The notes: generated from the letters alone by a model not told the origin. Numbered from the stretch's first letter, positions 7,543 through 16,967 are shown. The stretch is 64,000 nt of DNA from Paenibacillus brevis (GCF_018919145.1 NZ_JAHLQJ010000016.1:62001-126000), one strand, 5' to 3'. Numbers and translations are program-made.

Positions 7543-8805
7543 CTACTTCTCTTCTTCTTCGGCGATCTCCGTATCACTCGGCTTGTCGGAGAGCTTCACG
7601 GTTGTGCTCCGCAGCTCGCCGTCCCGGTAGAAGGAGACCTCCATCTCTTCGTTGATCTTCTTGTTGTCGTATAAATATCTCCGCAGTTCCTTCGTCGAAT
7701 CGATAGTCTGCTTATCGAGCTGAATAATCACATCATTAAGCTGAAGCCCCGCATCCTTGGCCGGTCCGTGCGCTTCAAGCACGATCACCCCGTCACTCAC
7801 ATGAGCGGGCAGCTTAAGGTCCTCCCTCTGCTCATTGGTAATCTCCGCATACGGATTACTGAGATCAAGCGTATAAACGCCGAGATAAGGACGAACCACC
7901 TTGCCATGCAGCATCAGATCATCCACGGTCTTCATCACATCATTCACCGGAATTGCAAAGCCCAGTCCTTCCACACCCATATCGGAAATCTTCATCGTAT
8001 TGATCCCGATCAATTGTCCGTTCAGATCAGCCAATGCGCCGCCGCTGTTTCCTTCATTGATCGCTGCACTGGTCTGAATGACCTCCTGCTCCCAATCGTA
8101 GATGCCGTCCTGGTTGAGCGAGATCGGGATCAGCCGGTTCGTATAGCTGACAACCCCCGAGGTAAGCGTTCCGCCCAGTCCGAGCGGATTACCTACCGCA
8201 ATGACGGTCTCTCCGTAACGGAGCTTGCTGGAGTCGCCCAGATCGATCACCGACTCGATGCCCTTTCCGTCAATCTCCAGAACTGCGATATCGTTAATGG
8301 AGTCCTGACCGACAACCTTGGCCTTATGGGAACTGCCGTCACTCGTAATGACCTCCAGATTTGAGGCATCAGCGATGACATGGGTATTCGTTATAATATA
8401 TGCTTTATCTTTTGTTTTCTTGAAAATAACACCCGAGCCCAGCGCTGATTGCTCCGCCTTAACCGTATCATCGTTATAATTGAGAATGCTCACGACCGCA
8501 GGGGCAACCTTGGCCGCCGCAGTACTGATCCGTTCATAAGGGTCTGTCGTGCCCAGTGTCGTAAGATGTCCCTGTGAAGAGGAAGATGGGGAAGATGAAG
8601 GCAAACCGGTAAACATACTGAACAGCAGCACGGCAACAAACGCTCCGCACAACGAGGATAACAGGGAGACCTTCCACGGTGCCCAGCCTCCGGATCTTGC
8701 ATGCGCCTTCCAGCGGTGCGACTCCTCCTTGGACCTGCGCAGCCGCATGCCCCGTCTGGGTCTCGCTACCTTGGTGGAATAGAAATCATCATCGAACAGT
8801 CCCAT
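7543..8805 (-). CDS. htrC: HtrA-type membrane serine protease (S1C) with PDZ domain
   Basis: 420 aa. Order: a basic cytoplasmic N-terminus (1-44), one membrane span (about 45-66), a serine-rich linker (to about 88), a trypsin-like domain with the triad H142 (THVIAD), D172 (INDIAVL) and S254 (GNSGGAL), and a C-terminal PDZ domain (about 310-395) ending in an acidic tail. The catalytic part acts outside the membrane in envelope protein quality control. In Bacillus the paralogue next to walJ is called HtrC/YyxA, which matches this location. Here it is separated from walJ by a convergent small gene and a repeat element, so it is probably transcribed on its own. No CssR-like operator was identified. 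Confidence 0.9.
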   Translation of the reverse strand: MGLFDDDFYSTKVARPRRGMRLRRSKEESHRWKAHARSGGWAPWKVSLLSSLCGAFVAVLLFSMFTGLPSSSPSSSSQGHLTTLGTTDPYERISTAAAKVAPAVVSILNYNDDTVKAEQSALGSGVIFKKTKDKAYIITNTHVIADASNLEVITSDGSSHKAKVVGQDSINDIAVLEIDGKGIESVIDLGDSSKLRYGETVIAVGNPLGLGGTLTSGVVSYTNRLIPISLNQDGIYDWEQEVIQTSAAINEGNSGGALADLNGQLIGINTMKISDMGVEGLGFAIPVNDVMKTVDDLMLHGKVVRPYLGVYTLDLSNPYAEITNEQREDLKLPAHVSDGVIVLEAHGPAKDAGLQLNDVIIQLDKQTIDSTKELRRYLYDNKKINEEMEVSFYRDGELRSTTVKLSDKPSDTEIAEEEEK

Positions 8806-8982
8806 ATCTGCTTCTCCCCCTCAAATGCATTGCCGGTCTCGATGTTGATCACCGAGCTTGCTCTATACATTACCCGCAAATGCTGCACATCCCACTCTAT
8901 GCGACAACGGCAAAGCCATATTCCCGATTTACTCTTTATCTACTTAACGCAACAAACCATACGAAAGTTGCCTGTAAAGGCT

Positions 8983-9150
8983 GTTCAAAAAGTCATCTTT
9001 TGATCACGAAGTGTTCCAAGGGGTTGATTCGGCGTCGAATCTTACGTTCACCCTCGAAGTCCGGTACTCATGTAGGGTCTGCCTACACTCCGTTCCTCCT
9101 TCTTCAGGTTCTCGCAACCTTCTCGGTGCTGAAAAGCTGACTTTTTGAAC
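8983..9150 (-). repeat. MITE-like repeat family 1, copy A
   Basis: 168 bp ending in inverted repeats GTTCAAAAAGTCAKCTTTT (18 of 19 match between ends). On the minus strand it is nearly identical over its full length to the elements at 48739-48906 (also 168 bp) and 25166-25371. No transposase. Frames crossing it encode the peptide GTHVGSAYTPFLLL, which is an artefact of the repeat. It lies in the gap upstream of htrC. The rest of the 8806-9356 gap shows no gene. Confidence 0.9.
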
Positions 9151-9356
9151 TCGCAAGAGAGGTTTTTTTTCGGCTTTTTTGCGTTCTCGGGAATGTTTCC
9201 GGCACTGCCAGACTACACTAGAAATATAACGCTAGATTTATAGATTCATTCTAACATATCCCGGCTGCTTCCGGTGGCATTCCACTAAGGAAAATTTCGG
9301 GAATGAATGGATTTCAGCTCCCATTTATTTCAGAGAATAAGGAGGAACAAATCAGG

Positions 9357-9566
9357 ATGAATTCACCCTTCGGTTCACCGATGAATGAGGTCAATATGAT
9401 CGCCAAGCTGGCAGATATAAAAGAAGAGCATTACCATCAATTGGTAACACTCAGTGCAATTATGGAGCTATTGGTTGAAAAGGGAATCCTCAGCCGCGCA
9501 GAGATCGAAAAAAAGGCGGCAGAGCTTGACCAATTTATAGATCAGCCACCGTATCCCACGGTGTAG
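9357..9566 (+). CDS. Conserved-looking small protein of unknown function
   Basis: 69 aa from the ATG at 9357, chosen because AAGGAGG lies 11 nt before it (a frame-open start 18 codons earlier has no such site). The protein is soluble, largely helical and acidic, with a central leucine-rich helix (HYHQLVTLSAIMELLVEKG) and a predicted second helix (SRAEIEKKAAELDQFI). No cysteine or membrane segment. It is the only plus-strand gene in this region and its 3' end overlaps the 3' end of walJ by 32 bases. I do not recognise the family. Good ribosome site and even helical periodicity argue for a real gene. Confidence 0.65.
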   Translation: MNSPFGSPMNEVNMIAKLADIKEEHYHQLVTLSAIMELLVEKGILSRAEIEKKAAELDQFIDQPPYPTV

Positions 9567-10341
9567 GCCGGTCGTAATAAGTATCTCTTAGCTGGAATTC
9601 GCTGTCCTTGTAAAAGCAACCGCGGTCCTCCATCGAGGAGCGAACCGCCATCCGCGCCAGGTCCGGAATATTATGCTCCCTGCTTAGATGAGCCAGATAG
9701 GTCCGTTTGAGCCGGCCATTCATCAGCTCGCTCATCAATTCGCCGGTGGCCTCGTTGGACAAGTGCCCCATATCGCCGAGAATCCGCCGCTTGATGTTCC
9801 AGGGATACCGTCCCATCCGAAGCATCTCTACATCATGATTTGCCTCCAGCACGAGCACATCCGAATCGGCGATGGCCGCCTTTACTTTATCGCTGGCATA
9901 GCCCAGGTCTGTGCACACGCTCAGCTTCTCCTTGCCGTCATAGAAGCTGTAACCTACCGGCTCGGCGGCATCATGCGAAATGGCGAACGATTCGACGCGA
10001 AGCGATCCGAAGTCGCGTGTCTCGCCGGTGCCGAGCAGACAGCGGTTCTCCTCCGGAATCTGTCCGATCGACTTCTCCATCGCTTTCCACGTCTCCGTAT
10101 TGGCATAGACCGGCAGGTTATATTTCCGTGCTACGGCTCCAAGCCCCTTGATATGATCGGAATGCTCATGGGTAATCAGGATCCCGTTCAGTTCCGTCCC
10201 CGTCACACCACGCTCCCGCAGCAGTTCGTCAATTCGGCGGCAGCTGAAGCCCGCATCGACCATTAGTGTAACTTCCCCATTCGCTACGAGCGTCGCATTC
10301 CCTGTCGATCCGCTCGACAGCACCGTAAATTTAAGTCCCAT
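9535..10341 (-). CDS. walJ: Metallo-beta-lactamase-fold hydrolase WalJ (YycJ)
   Basis: 268 aa. The metal-binding motif HEHSDH is near residue 58-63 and further ligands are in AISHDAAEP and the C-terminal LAHLSREHN. The fold is that of the beta-lactamase-like nucleases and hydrolases. The family is linked genetically to the WalRK pathway and to coordination of cell division and DNA replication, and exonuclease activity is reported for relatives. It starts 18 bases after walI and is the last gene of the wal operon. GGAGG precedes the ATG. Confidence 0.92.
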   Translation of the reverse strand: MGLKFTVLSSGSTGNATLVANGEVTLMVDAGFSCRRIDELLRERGVTGTELNGILITHEHSDHIKGLGAVARKYNLPVYANTETWKAMEKSIGQIPEENRCLLGTGETRDFGSLRVESFAISHDAAEPVGYSFYDGKEKLSVCTDLGYASDKVKAAIADSDVLVLEANHDVEMLRMGRYPWNIKRRILGDMGHLSNEATGELMSELMNGRLKRTYLAHLSREHNIPDLARMAVRSSMEDRGCFYKDSEFQLRDTYYDRPTPWDTVADL

Positions 10342-10359
10342 GTTCCTCCACTACCCCTT

Positions 10360-11100
10360 CTACTTCTCTGTGTTCGGACTGATGACGTCCCCGCTGATGC
10401 CTTGAACGTAGTACTCCTTGCCGCTCTCCAGAAGGAAGCGCCACGCTGGCGCAGCCGGAAGATGGGCATCCGAGTCGAACACTTCACCGTAATAGCCGAG
10501 ATCAATCTGTGTGACGACCGAGCCTTCCGGCAGGAAATTCTCAATCAAGTTGCCAAGTGCCTTCGAGGCCGACAAGACGCGTTGGCGCTTGCCATCCTCG
10601 GCATCCGCAATTTCAATTCCCTGCTCCAGATAGGAGATAATTTTCTGGTTGCTGTAATACAGCTTCAGGTCAATTTTGAACAGCGGCCACTGCCCGTCCA
10701 CTAACGGATGCAGTACAAATTCTCCCGGCCCGCTGGCGATTTCGTCATATTGATAGCTTGTCAGGTTCGGCAGCTGCTGCTTCAGGGCCGCTGCCAGCTC
10801 CTTCGGGCTGAAGATCAGCTTGCTGTCCACCGGATTGTCCAGCTGGATCATTTTTCCGTTCTGTCCGCCCTCTAAGAAGCGGTACGATATCTTTCCGAGC
10901 TCCGGCGTTTCTCCCGGTATTTTGGCTAACACCCGGATCCCCTTGGCATCCATGGCATTCTGAATGCTTGTCTCCAGAGAGGAGAAGTCCGGACTGGAGT
11001 CCGCCTGCTCCTGCAAATCGTTCCACAGCTGATAGCCAAGCACCAGATTCAGCAGCAGGAAGGCATAAATCAATACATTCTTCGCCCGTCCCCAATCCAT
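10360..11100 (-). CDS. walI: Two-component system accessory protein WalI (YycI)
   Basis: 246 aa from the ATG at 11100 (MDWGRAKN), which has GGAGG 8 nt upstream. An open frame extends 20 codons further but lacks a ribosome site. There is one N-terminal membrane span (about 7-27), and the rest is extracellular. In Bacillus, WalI and WalH sit beside WalK in the membrane and damp its kinase activity. The gap to walH, 118 bases, is almost filled by an inverted-repeat element (11119-11207). Confidence 0.88.
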   Translation of the reverse strand: MDWGRAKNVLIYAFLLLNLVLGYQLWNDLQEQADSSPDFSSLETSIQNAMDAKGIRVLAKIPGETPELGKISYRFLEGGQNGKMIQLDNPVDSKLIFSPKELAAALKQQLPNLTSYQYDEIASGPGEFVLHPLVDGQWPLFKIDLKLYYSNQKIISYLEQGIEIADAEDGKRQRVLSASKALGNLIENFLPEGSVVTQIDLGYYGEVFDSDAHLPAAPAWRFLLESGKEYYVQGISGDVISPNTEK

Positions 11101-11118
11101 CCGAACACCTCCTCTGAT

Positions 11119-11207
11119 ATCTATAAAAGTTAAATTGATGATTGCTCGTGAAGGAAGCAACGTATGAAGTGTTCTTACGTAGCCTTCTATACTTAACTTT
11201 TATAGAT
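11119..11207. repeat. Inverted-repeat element, family 2, inside the wal operon
   Basis: A 15-bp perfect inverted repeat ATCTATAAAAGTTAA (11119-11133) / TTAACTTTTATAGAT (11193-11207) encloses 59 bases. The core AGCAACGTATGAAGTGTTC resembles the inverted core of the element at 44804-45017 (GGCAACGTGTGAAGTGTGC). It lies between walH and walI and could fold in the mRNA. Confidence 0.7.
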
Positions 11208-11218
11208 TTATTCCAGCA

Positions 11219-12511
11219 TTAATATAAAATCCTTGTGGCTCCATTGGATAGCTCTACCGCCCAGACCGGCTTCAGCAGCAGTCCCTCTTGGGTCAAGGAA
11301 GGGAAATAGGCCGGATACAGCTTCAGGATCTGCGACCCCTCTTCCATGGCAGCGATCCGCTCCCGCAGATTCTCTCCGCCGGGAAGCTCAACAATTTCCT
11401 TCCGCCATTCGCCCTCATCTGCATAGATCAAAGACCGCTCATAGCTGGTAATCGTACCCTGCCTCATATCCAGCGTAATCTCGCTGTAGTGGAAGGACGG
11501 CAAATCTACAATCGGGAAGCTTCCGAAGGGTCCCGTACCATAATACTGCCGGAATACAATCGTATGCTGGCCATCGCCGGCTCCATTCGTCTGATCCAGC
11601 CGGAACAGCCCATTCCAGCCGCCATGCTCATTCACGAAATCCACCGCAGAGAGGACATCACGTCCCGGATTGTTCTCTCCCGCTGCCGGAGCCGCAGGAT
11701 CGGTATAGTTAATCCAATTGCGGTTCTGCCGCACCTGCAGGCTTCGCTTACTGTCCGTGTAGATTTCCGAGCCGTCCTTCTCCCGAATATATCGGGTAAT
11801 ACTCGGGTCAAAGAACAGGCTGCTCTGCATTTGATCTGTTGTGAATGTCTCGATATTCAGCCCAGCCTCAACCATGCTCATCGGCTGTTCCGGAATATAG
11901 ATTCCGTTCTCCAGCGTGTAAGGAACCCACTCCTTGCCGAAGTCCACCTGTTGGCGCACATCCTGCACGGTCAAGTCTGCCTTGGTCGCTTCATAGACAA
12001 CATCGCCCTGCGAGCTGAAGAAGAATACCCGTACCTGATCATCCGTATCTGTGTTATAAATCAGAATCCGGCTGACATTCTCCCCGTCAAACAACGGGTC
12101 CGGTACAATCTGCATGACGCGCTGCAGCAGGACAACCGGAATTCCCTCGTCGAATTCCAGTTCAAGCCCGGTATACTTGGTGCGAATATCATCCCAGTTG
12201 ATATTGTCCAGCGCATAACGCTGGAAGCCATCGAACTGACGGCCCTTCAACCGGGAATTAATCAGGTTATAGAAAGCCGATTCCGGGTAGAAAATCGTAT
12301 GGCGGTCCTCGCCCAGATGAATCGCTATCTGCGAAGGGAACAGCATGCTCTCCGCATCCGATTCCTGGCCCATATTTTCTGTCTTGATGTAGTCGCTCTC
12401 TGTCTTGACGACCGGGTCGCTGCCCGGCAGCCGGTAGATCAGGAAGTAGCTCTGGACAAGGCTGCACAGTACAAGCAGCGTGAGCACCAGCGATTTCACC
12501 GATTCTTTCAT
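11219..12511 (-). CDS. walH: Two-component system accessory protein WalH (YycH)
   Basis: 430 aa. One N-terminal membrane span (about 7-26) is followed by a large extracellular part. The ATG overlaps the walK stop as ATGA, with GGAGG 9 nt upstream inside walK, so the two are coupled. The family negatively controls WalK in Bacillus and acts as an activator in Staphylococcus, so its sign here cannot be inferred from sequence. Confidence 0.9.
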   Translation of the reverse strand: MKESVKSLVLTLLVLCSLVQSYFLIYRLPGSDPVVKTESDYIKTENMGQESDAESMLFPSQIAIHLGEDRHTIFYPESAFYNLINSRLKGRQFDGFQRYALDNINWDDIRTKYTGLELEFDEGIPVVLLQRVMQIVPDPLFDGENVSRILIYNTDTDDQVRVFFFSSQGDVVYEATKADLTVQDVRQQVDFGKEWVPYTLENGIYIPEQPMSMVEAGLNIETFTTDQMQSSLFFDPSITRYIREKDGSEIYTDSKRSLQVRQNRNWINYTDPAAPAAGENNPGRDVLSAVDFVNEHGGWNGLFRLDQTNGAGDGQHTIVFRQYYGTGPFGSFPIVDLPSFHYSEITLDMRQGTITSYERSLIYADEGEWRKEIVELPGGENLRERIAAMEEGSQILKLYPAYFPSLTQEGLLLKPVWAVELSNGATRILY

Positions 12512-14349
12512 CGTCCATCGCCTCCTTGTTCCTGAAGCGGCAGCGTGAAGGTCACGCGCGTGCCGCTCCCCAGCTCAGACTGCAGCGAGATCGTCCCGCC
12601 GTGGGCCCGGACAATTTCCCGGGCAATCGACAGCCCGAGGCCTGTGCCGCCCATATTGCGCGATCTGGCCTTGTCCACCCGGTAGAAGCGCTCGAAGATC
12701 CGATCCAGATCCTTGCGCGGAATGCCGATCCCATTATCCTGTAGCGAGATCGCCAGCATCTTGTCCTCCATGATCCGGGCCTCCATCGCGATGGTTCCAT
12801 CCTCCGGCGTATACTTCATTGCATTGGAGAACAGGTTGTCCAGCACCTGGTCGATCTGATCACGGTCGATCCATACGGAATCCACGCCATTCGCCACAAA
12901 GAGGGTTGGCTTGATGCCTCTCTCTTGCATCTGGAAGGAGAAGCGGTCGGCCACATCCTCCAGCATTTCCAGCACGGGCGTCATTTGCTTGCGAAGCTGG
13001 GCTTCCTTGGAGTCGAGTCTGGAGAGATGCAGCAGGTCGGTTACCAGCCGGATCATGCGGTCCGTCTGATTCTGAATGACCGAAGCAAATTTCAAGCCCA
13101 GCTCCGGATCCTCCATTGCCCCGTCTTCCAAGGCTTCGGTATAGCTCTTGATCGTCGTCAGCGGCGTGCGCAGCTCATGCGATACATTTGCCACGAACTC
13201 CCGGCGCGAAGCCTCCAGCTTCTCCTGTTCGGTGACGTCCTGAAGTACCGCAATCGTTCCGACGATGCCGGTCTCCCGCCGGTGAATCGGCGTAAAGGTT
13301 ACCCGGATGAGGAAGACGTCCCCCTCCGGTGTCTCATTCTCCAGCAGGGTGGAATGCATAACCCCCCGCCGGATAATCTCGCGCTCCTCGCCGGATAGAT
13401 CGAGAAGCGACATCATATCGCTTCCTACTGTCGGCTCGTTGCCGATCCACAGCATTTCTCCGGCCCGGCGGTTCATCAGAATCACCGTACCGTTCTCGTC
13501 GGCCGCAATTACGCCGTCGCTCATATTTGTGAGGATCGAGGCCAGCTTCTCTTTCTCTTCTTCATTCTGCGCGAGCGCATCTCTTAGCCGGCTTGTCATA
13601 TAATTGAACGCCTTGCTGAGCTGTCCGATCTCGTCATTGCCGAGCACCGGCATTTTCTGATGGAACTGTCCTTCGGCCACCGCCGTCGCCCGCCGGGTCA
13701 TTTCCTTGATCGGCGAGGTGATGGTGTGAGCCAGAATTACGCCAAGAACGGCTGTCAGTCCCAAAGCGAGCAGGATGCCCGAGATGAAAATGTTGTTCAC
13801 CCGCTCCATCGTATCGTACAGCTCGTTCAAGGAAGCGGCGATGTATATCGCTCCGACGATTTTCCCGTCGCTGGTGACCGGCTTGGCCACCACCTTCTTA
13901 CGGATGTTGTCTTCATCGATGATATATTCCTCGTTGTCCCGAATGCCCTGCAAGGCCCGATTGACAACGGTCTGCGTATTCTTGGTGCCCACATAGTCGG
14001 CATGGGACGGCTTGGATGTCGTCAGCACCTTGCCGCTTGCATCCAGCACCTGGATTTCGGCCCCATTGATGTTGAACAGATTGTTCACCAGCACGCGGAG
14101 ATTCTCCATCGACTCCTCCGCCGAGTCTCCGGTCACGCCTAAGTTTTGCGCCGCCAGCACGGAGAGAAGCTCCGCCCGCTCCTGCAATTCCTTCGTGAAA
14201 TTGCTCGTCAGCGAAGTCTTCATCGCGCTTACGAAATAGACCCCGATCAATTGCATCGCGATCAGGATCAAAAGCACATAGACAAGAATCAGCTTCGCCT
14301 GGATCGTGCGAAAGAAGGAGGGCAGCCTCAGCTTCATGCTAGAATGCAC
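12508..14349 (-). CDS. walK: Essential cell-wall sensor histidine kinase WalK
   Basis: 613 aa if started at the GTG at 14349, or 609 from the ATG at 14337. Neither start has a textbook ribosome site; GGAG lies 11 nt before the GTG. Domains: TM1 (about 19-40), an extracellular Cache/PAS-like sensor (41-185), TM2 (187-209), HAMP (210-262), PAS (265-375), HisKA with phospho-acceptor H391 (VSHELRTP), and HATPase with N-box N505, G1 DNGIGIP (538-544) and G2 GTGLGLS (568-574). It monitors cell-wall cleavage products and phosphorylates WalR. The start lies inside the end of walR, a typical coupled arrangement. Confidence 0.95.
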   Translation of the reverse strand: MHSSMKLRLPSFFRTIQAKLILVYVLLILIAMQLIGVYFVSAMKTSLTSNFTKELQERAELLSVLAAQNLGVTGDSAEESMENLRVLVNNLFNINGAEIQVLDASGKVLTTSKPSHADYVGTKNTQTVVNRALQGIRDNEEYIIDEDNIRKKVVAKPVTSDGKIVGAIYIAASLNELYDTMERVNNIFISGILLALGLTAVLGVILAHTITSPIKEMTRRATAVAEGQFHQKMPVLGNDEIGQLSKAFNYMTSRLRDALAQNEEEKEKLASILTNMSDGVIAADENGTVILMNRRAGEMLWIGNEPTVGSDMMSLLDLSGEEREIIRRGVMHSTLLENETPEGDVFLIRVTFTPIHRRETGIVGTIAVLQDVTEQEKLEASRREFVANVSHELRTPLTTIKSYTEALEDGAMEDPELGLKFASVIQNQTDRMIRLVTDLLHLSRLDSKEAQLRKQMTPVLEMLEDVADRFSFQMQERGIKPTLFVANGVDSVWIDRDQIDQVLDNLFSNAMKYTPEDGTIAMEARIMEDKMLAISLQDNGIGIPRKDLDRIFERFYRVDKARSRNMGGTGLGLSIAREIVRAHGGTISLQSELGSGTRVTFTLPLQEQGGDGR

Positions 14350-15052
14350 CCGCCTTGGAGCTCCGCATCATATATCCGAGTCCCCGGCGCGTCAGGATGT
14401 ATTCCGGCTTGCTCGGATCCTGCTCAATCTTCTCCCGCAGTCTCCGGATTGTCACATCGACTGTACGCACATCGCCGAAATATTCAAACCCCCATACCGC
14501 CTGCAGCAAATGCTCCCGAGTCATGACCTTTCCGGCATTTCTCACCAGGTAATGCACCAGCTCGAACTCCCGGTGCGTCAGATCAAGCGCTTCGCCATTC
14601 TTGTAGGCCGTAAAGGTATCTGTATCAATAAACAGCTCAAACAGGCTGATCCCTTGCCGTTCATCCGGATCTGCCAGTGCGACCGGCTTCTGCTGCCTGC
14701 GCATTTGTGCCTTCACCCGGGCCAGCAGCTCGCGGGTGCTGAACGGCTTCGTGACGTAATCATCGGCACCAAGCTCCAGGCCCAGCACCTTATCGATCTC
14801 CCCGTCCTTGGCGGTCAGCATAATAATCGGGGTCTGCAGCTTCGCCCGGACCTCCCGGCATACATCCATTCCATCCTTGCCTGGCAGCATCAGATCCAGC
14901 AGGATCAGATCGGGCTGCTCGCTGTAAGCCAGCTCCACCGCTTCAATGCCGTCGAAGGCCACAATAACCTCATAGCCCTCTTTTTCCAGATTAAATTTCA
15001 ATATGTCTGCAATAGGCCGTTCATCATCGACCACTAATATCTTTCCTTGCAT
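14339..15052 (-). CDS. walR: Cell-wall response regulator WalR, OmpR family
   Basis: 237 aa. Receiver domain with the acidic pocket D9/D10, phospho-acceptor D53, switch residue T80 and K102. T101, the residue phosphorylated by PrkC in Bacillus, is conserved ([11 protein letters not shown]). The C-terminal winged helix binds tandem TGTWAH half sites in wall-hydrolase genes. First gene of walRKHIJ; a terminator (15137) separates it from the M23 peptidase upstream. GGGGTG lies 8 nt before the ATG. Confidence 0.96.
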   Translation of the reverse strand: MQGKILVVDDERPIADILKFNLEKEGYEVIVAFDGIEAVELAYSEQPDLILLDLMLPGKDGMDVCREVRAKLQTPIIMLTAKDGEIDKVLGLELGADDYVTKPFSTRELLARVKAQMRRQQKPVALADPDERQGISLFELFIDTDTFTAYKNGEALDLTHREFELVHYLVRNAGKVMTREHLLQAVWGFEYFGDVRTVDVTIRRLREKIEQDPSKPEYILTRRGLGYMMRSSKAGAF

Positions 15053-15087
15053 CCGCTTGTCACCCCACAGCTCTCAGACCTTGACCA

Positions 15088-15115
15088 ATCTTATTCTATC
15101 TTACCATACCTGTAA
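15088..15115 (-). promoter_or_regulatory. Possible walR promoter
   Basis: Minus strand TTACAG (15115-15110), 16-base spacer, TAAGAT (15093-15088), about 35 bases before the walR ATG. Both boxes are imperfect. Confidence 0.3.
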
Positions 15116-15136
15116 CGGCGGGTCATAAGACGATGC

Positions 15137-15163
15137 AAAAAAAACGCCGCGAGGGCGTTTTTC
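15137..15163 (-). terminator. Terminator after the M23 peptidase gene
   Basis: ACGCC/GGCGT stem with flanking A and T runs gives eight T on the minus strand; it could also work on the plus strand. Confidence 0.8.
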
Positions 15164-15176
15164 TTAAAAACATGGA

Positions 15177-16760
15177 TTATAAATATTTCAATGGATTCTG
15201 AACGCTGCCGTTCTTGATAATCTCGAAATGCAGATGCGTGCCTGTCGAGCGGCCGGTACTACCCATCACGCCCAGCTTGGTGCCCTTCTCCACAATCTGC
15301 CCCTTCTTCACCGAGATCTTGCTCAGATGGCCGTATAAGGTCTGGTATCCATTCTGGTGATCGACGATAATGCAATTGCCGTATCCTGACTTCGTGCCGG
15401 CAAAGGTAACAACGCCATCATCGGCGGACAGAATGCTTTTGTTGGAGGAGACGAGATCAATACCTTTGTGCGTCTTGCCCCAGCGCTCGCCAAAGCTGCT
15501 CGTCAGCTTCGCCCCGGACACCGGCCAGGCAAAATCGCCCGTACCGATTCCCCGCACAATCTTCGTACCCGCTAGAACAACCTTCGGCTTCGATTCCTTG
15601 ATGACCTCTTGCCCGAGCCATTCTTCTTCGACGACTTCTCCGTTTTCCTTCGTCACCCGATACTTCATCGTCTTAAGCCCGCTCTCTCCGAGCGACAGTA
15701 CCTTTGTCTCGCCTGCACGCATCTCATCGCTCTTCTGAATGATGACCTGCGGCTCGGTTACCAGCTGCTCGGAGACTCGCTCTACTGTAGTAACCGTAAG
15801 TGCCGGCTGTACCGCCTGGATCTGAAGCTCTGTGCCAATTTGGAGGGTAAGCTCCTTCACTCCGGGATTGCGGTTGAATAGCTCCTGCTGTGTCACTCCG
15901 TATTTTGAAGCGATCGAAGAAATCGTATCTCCCTCACGCACCTCGTACGTAATCGCAGCTTCGTCGCCTTCTAATATTTTCGCTACCACATCGCTGGCTG
16001 CCATCACTTTATAGGGATCGGTGTCCACATCCTGAACATCCACCTGCTCCTTGATGGAGACCTTCTCCAGCGCATTGTCCGGATCCTCTGTTGTTGCTGT
16101 ATCTGAGGCAGCATCAGCTAGGGCCGCACTATTGCCGCCTGTCTTGGCCACCTTACTTACGAACGCAGGAACAGAGGCCGTCTTCAGCTCGGGAGCATAC
16201 TTGGTCTTAATCTGCTCCAGAATCTGATCCGCGGTCTCTTGGTCCCTAACAATGGCAATCGTCTTGCCATCCACCTTCAGTTCAACACCCTTGGCATAGC
16301 CGGCAAGCATGCCATAGAGCTTGTCCAGCGTCTCTTCGCTGTTAACCTCAGCCTTATAAGCCTGATCCGGAACCGCCTTGATGCCTTCCGTATGAACGGC
16401 CATCTCAACTTCCGGATATTTCTCGCTATACTCCTTTTGCTTCTCCTGGAACAACGCCTGAAGCTGCTGCTCCTCTTCTATAGTCCCTATTTCCTGTTCT
16501 CCGACGTATACACGGTAGAAAGCTACCGTATGTGCTTCTACATATTCTACTGTTGCAAAATACCCGCCACTGCCCAGTACGAAAACGGCAACCGCACTGA
16601 TTGCAATCGTCCGGATCTTGGGAGTCATGTTCAAGCGTCTTGTCAGTTCTGAGATTGGTCTGAACTTGCTTTGTTGGCTGTCCGGGTGGTTTTGATTAGT
16701 TGGATCGGTGTCTTTATTCTTGCGCCATAGCTGCCAGCGCATCCCCCTGAAACCTTTCAT
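15177..16760 (-). CDS. Membrane-anchored M23 endopeptidase with LysM and G5 domains
   Basis: 527 aa from the ATG at 16760, which has AGGAG 7 nt upstream; a frame-open ATG 12 codons earlier has none. Order: cytoplasmic basic N-terminus, one membrane span (about 50-72), a region with SpoIID/YabE-like repeats, LysM (YEVREGDTISSIASKYGVTQ, about 275-320), G5 (about 325-400) and a C-terminal M23 peptidase. Zinc ligands are in HKGIDL, and HLHFEI carries the catalytic and third-ligand histidines. It should bind and cleave peptidoglycan peptides on the outer face. Position next to walRK suggests a wall-remodelling role, but no properly spaced WalR box was seen before it. Confidence 0.88.
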   Translation of the reverse strand: MKGFRGMRWQLWRKNKDTDPTNQNHPDSQQSKFRPISELTRRLNMTPKIRTIAISAVAVFVLGSGGYFATVEYVEAHTVAFYRVYVGEQEIGTIEEEQQLQALFQEKQKEYSEKYPEVEMAVHTEGIKAVPDQAYKAEVNSEETLDKLYGMLAGYAKGVELKVDGKTIAIVRDQETADQILEQIKTKYAPELKTASVPAFVSKVAKTGGNSAALADAASDTATTEDPDNALEKVSIKEQVDVQDVDTDPYKVMAASDVVAKILEGDEAAITYEVREGDTISSIASKYGVTQQELFNRNPGVKELTLQIGTELQIQAVQPALTVTTVERVSEQLVTEPQVIIQKSDEMRAGETKVLSLGESGLKTMKYRVTKENGEVVEEEWLGQEVIKESKPKVVLAGTKIVRGIGTGDFAWPVSGAKLTSSFGERWGKTHKGIDLVSSNKSILSADDGVVTFAGTKSGYGNCIIVDHQNGYQTLYGHLSKISVKKGQIVEKGTKLGVMGSTGRSTGTHLHFEIIKNGSVQNPLKYL

Positions 16761-16874
16761 TGCTGTTCTCCTTTGCAATTCGACTGAAATCGACATGAAA
16801 TGATGTCAAAATTTTAACCTTTTATTATCCTTGTTAAGAGTAACACAGTCAGCTTTAACATTTCAACTCAAGCC

Positions 16875-16918
16875 AAAAAGGCCGGAAGCCCTTATTATAC
16901 TTAGGCTCCCGGCTTTTT
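16875..16918 (-). terminator. Terminator after the 16968-17642 gene
   Basis: Stem GCCGGGAGCC / GGGCTTCCGGC (one G-U) followed by CTTTTT on the minus strand; A-rich 5' side suggests it may be bidirectional. Confidence 0.8.
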
Positions 16919-16967
16919 ATGCAAATTTTTCCGTTTATTCTTTTTTACAATCCTGTGAATGTGAACG

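Noticed and set aside
8679-9140. Long frames ending in the peptide GTHVGSAYTPFLLL (also at 48749-48949)
   Set aside because: They lie across the family 1 repeats. The shared peptide comes from repeat identity, there is no ribosome site, and the frames start in unrelated flanks.
11288-12535. 415-codon plus-strand frame antisense to walH
   Set aside because: Complete overlap with a well-supported gene, no start signal, and composition typical of a complementary frame.
16820-16870. Possible WalR box before the M23 peptidase
   Set aside because: TGTTAA and TGTTAC are present on the minus strand but nine bases apart instead of five.
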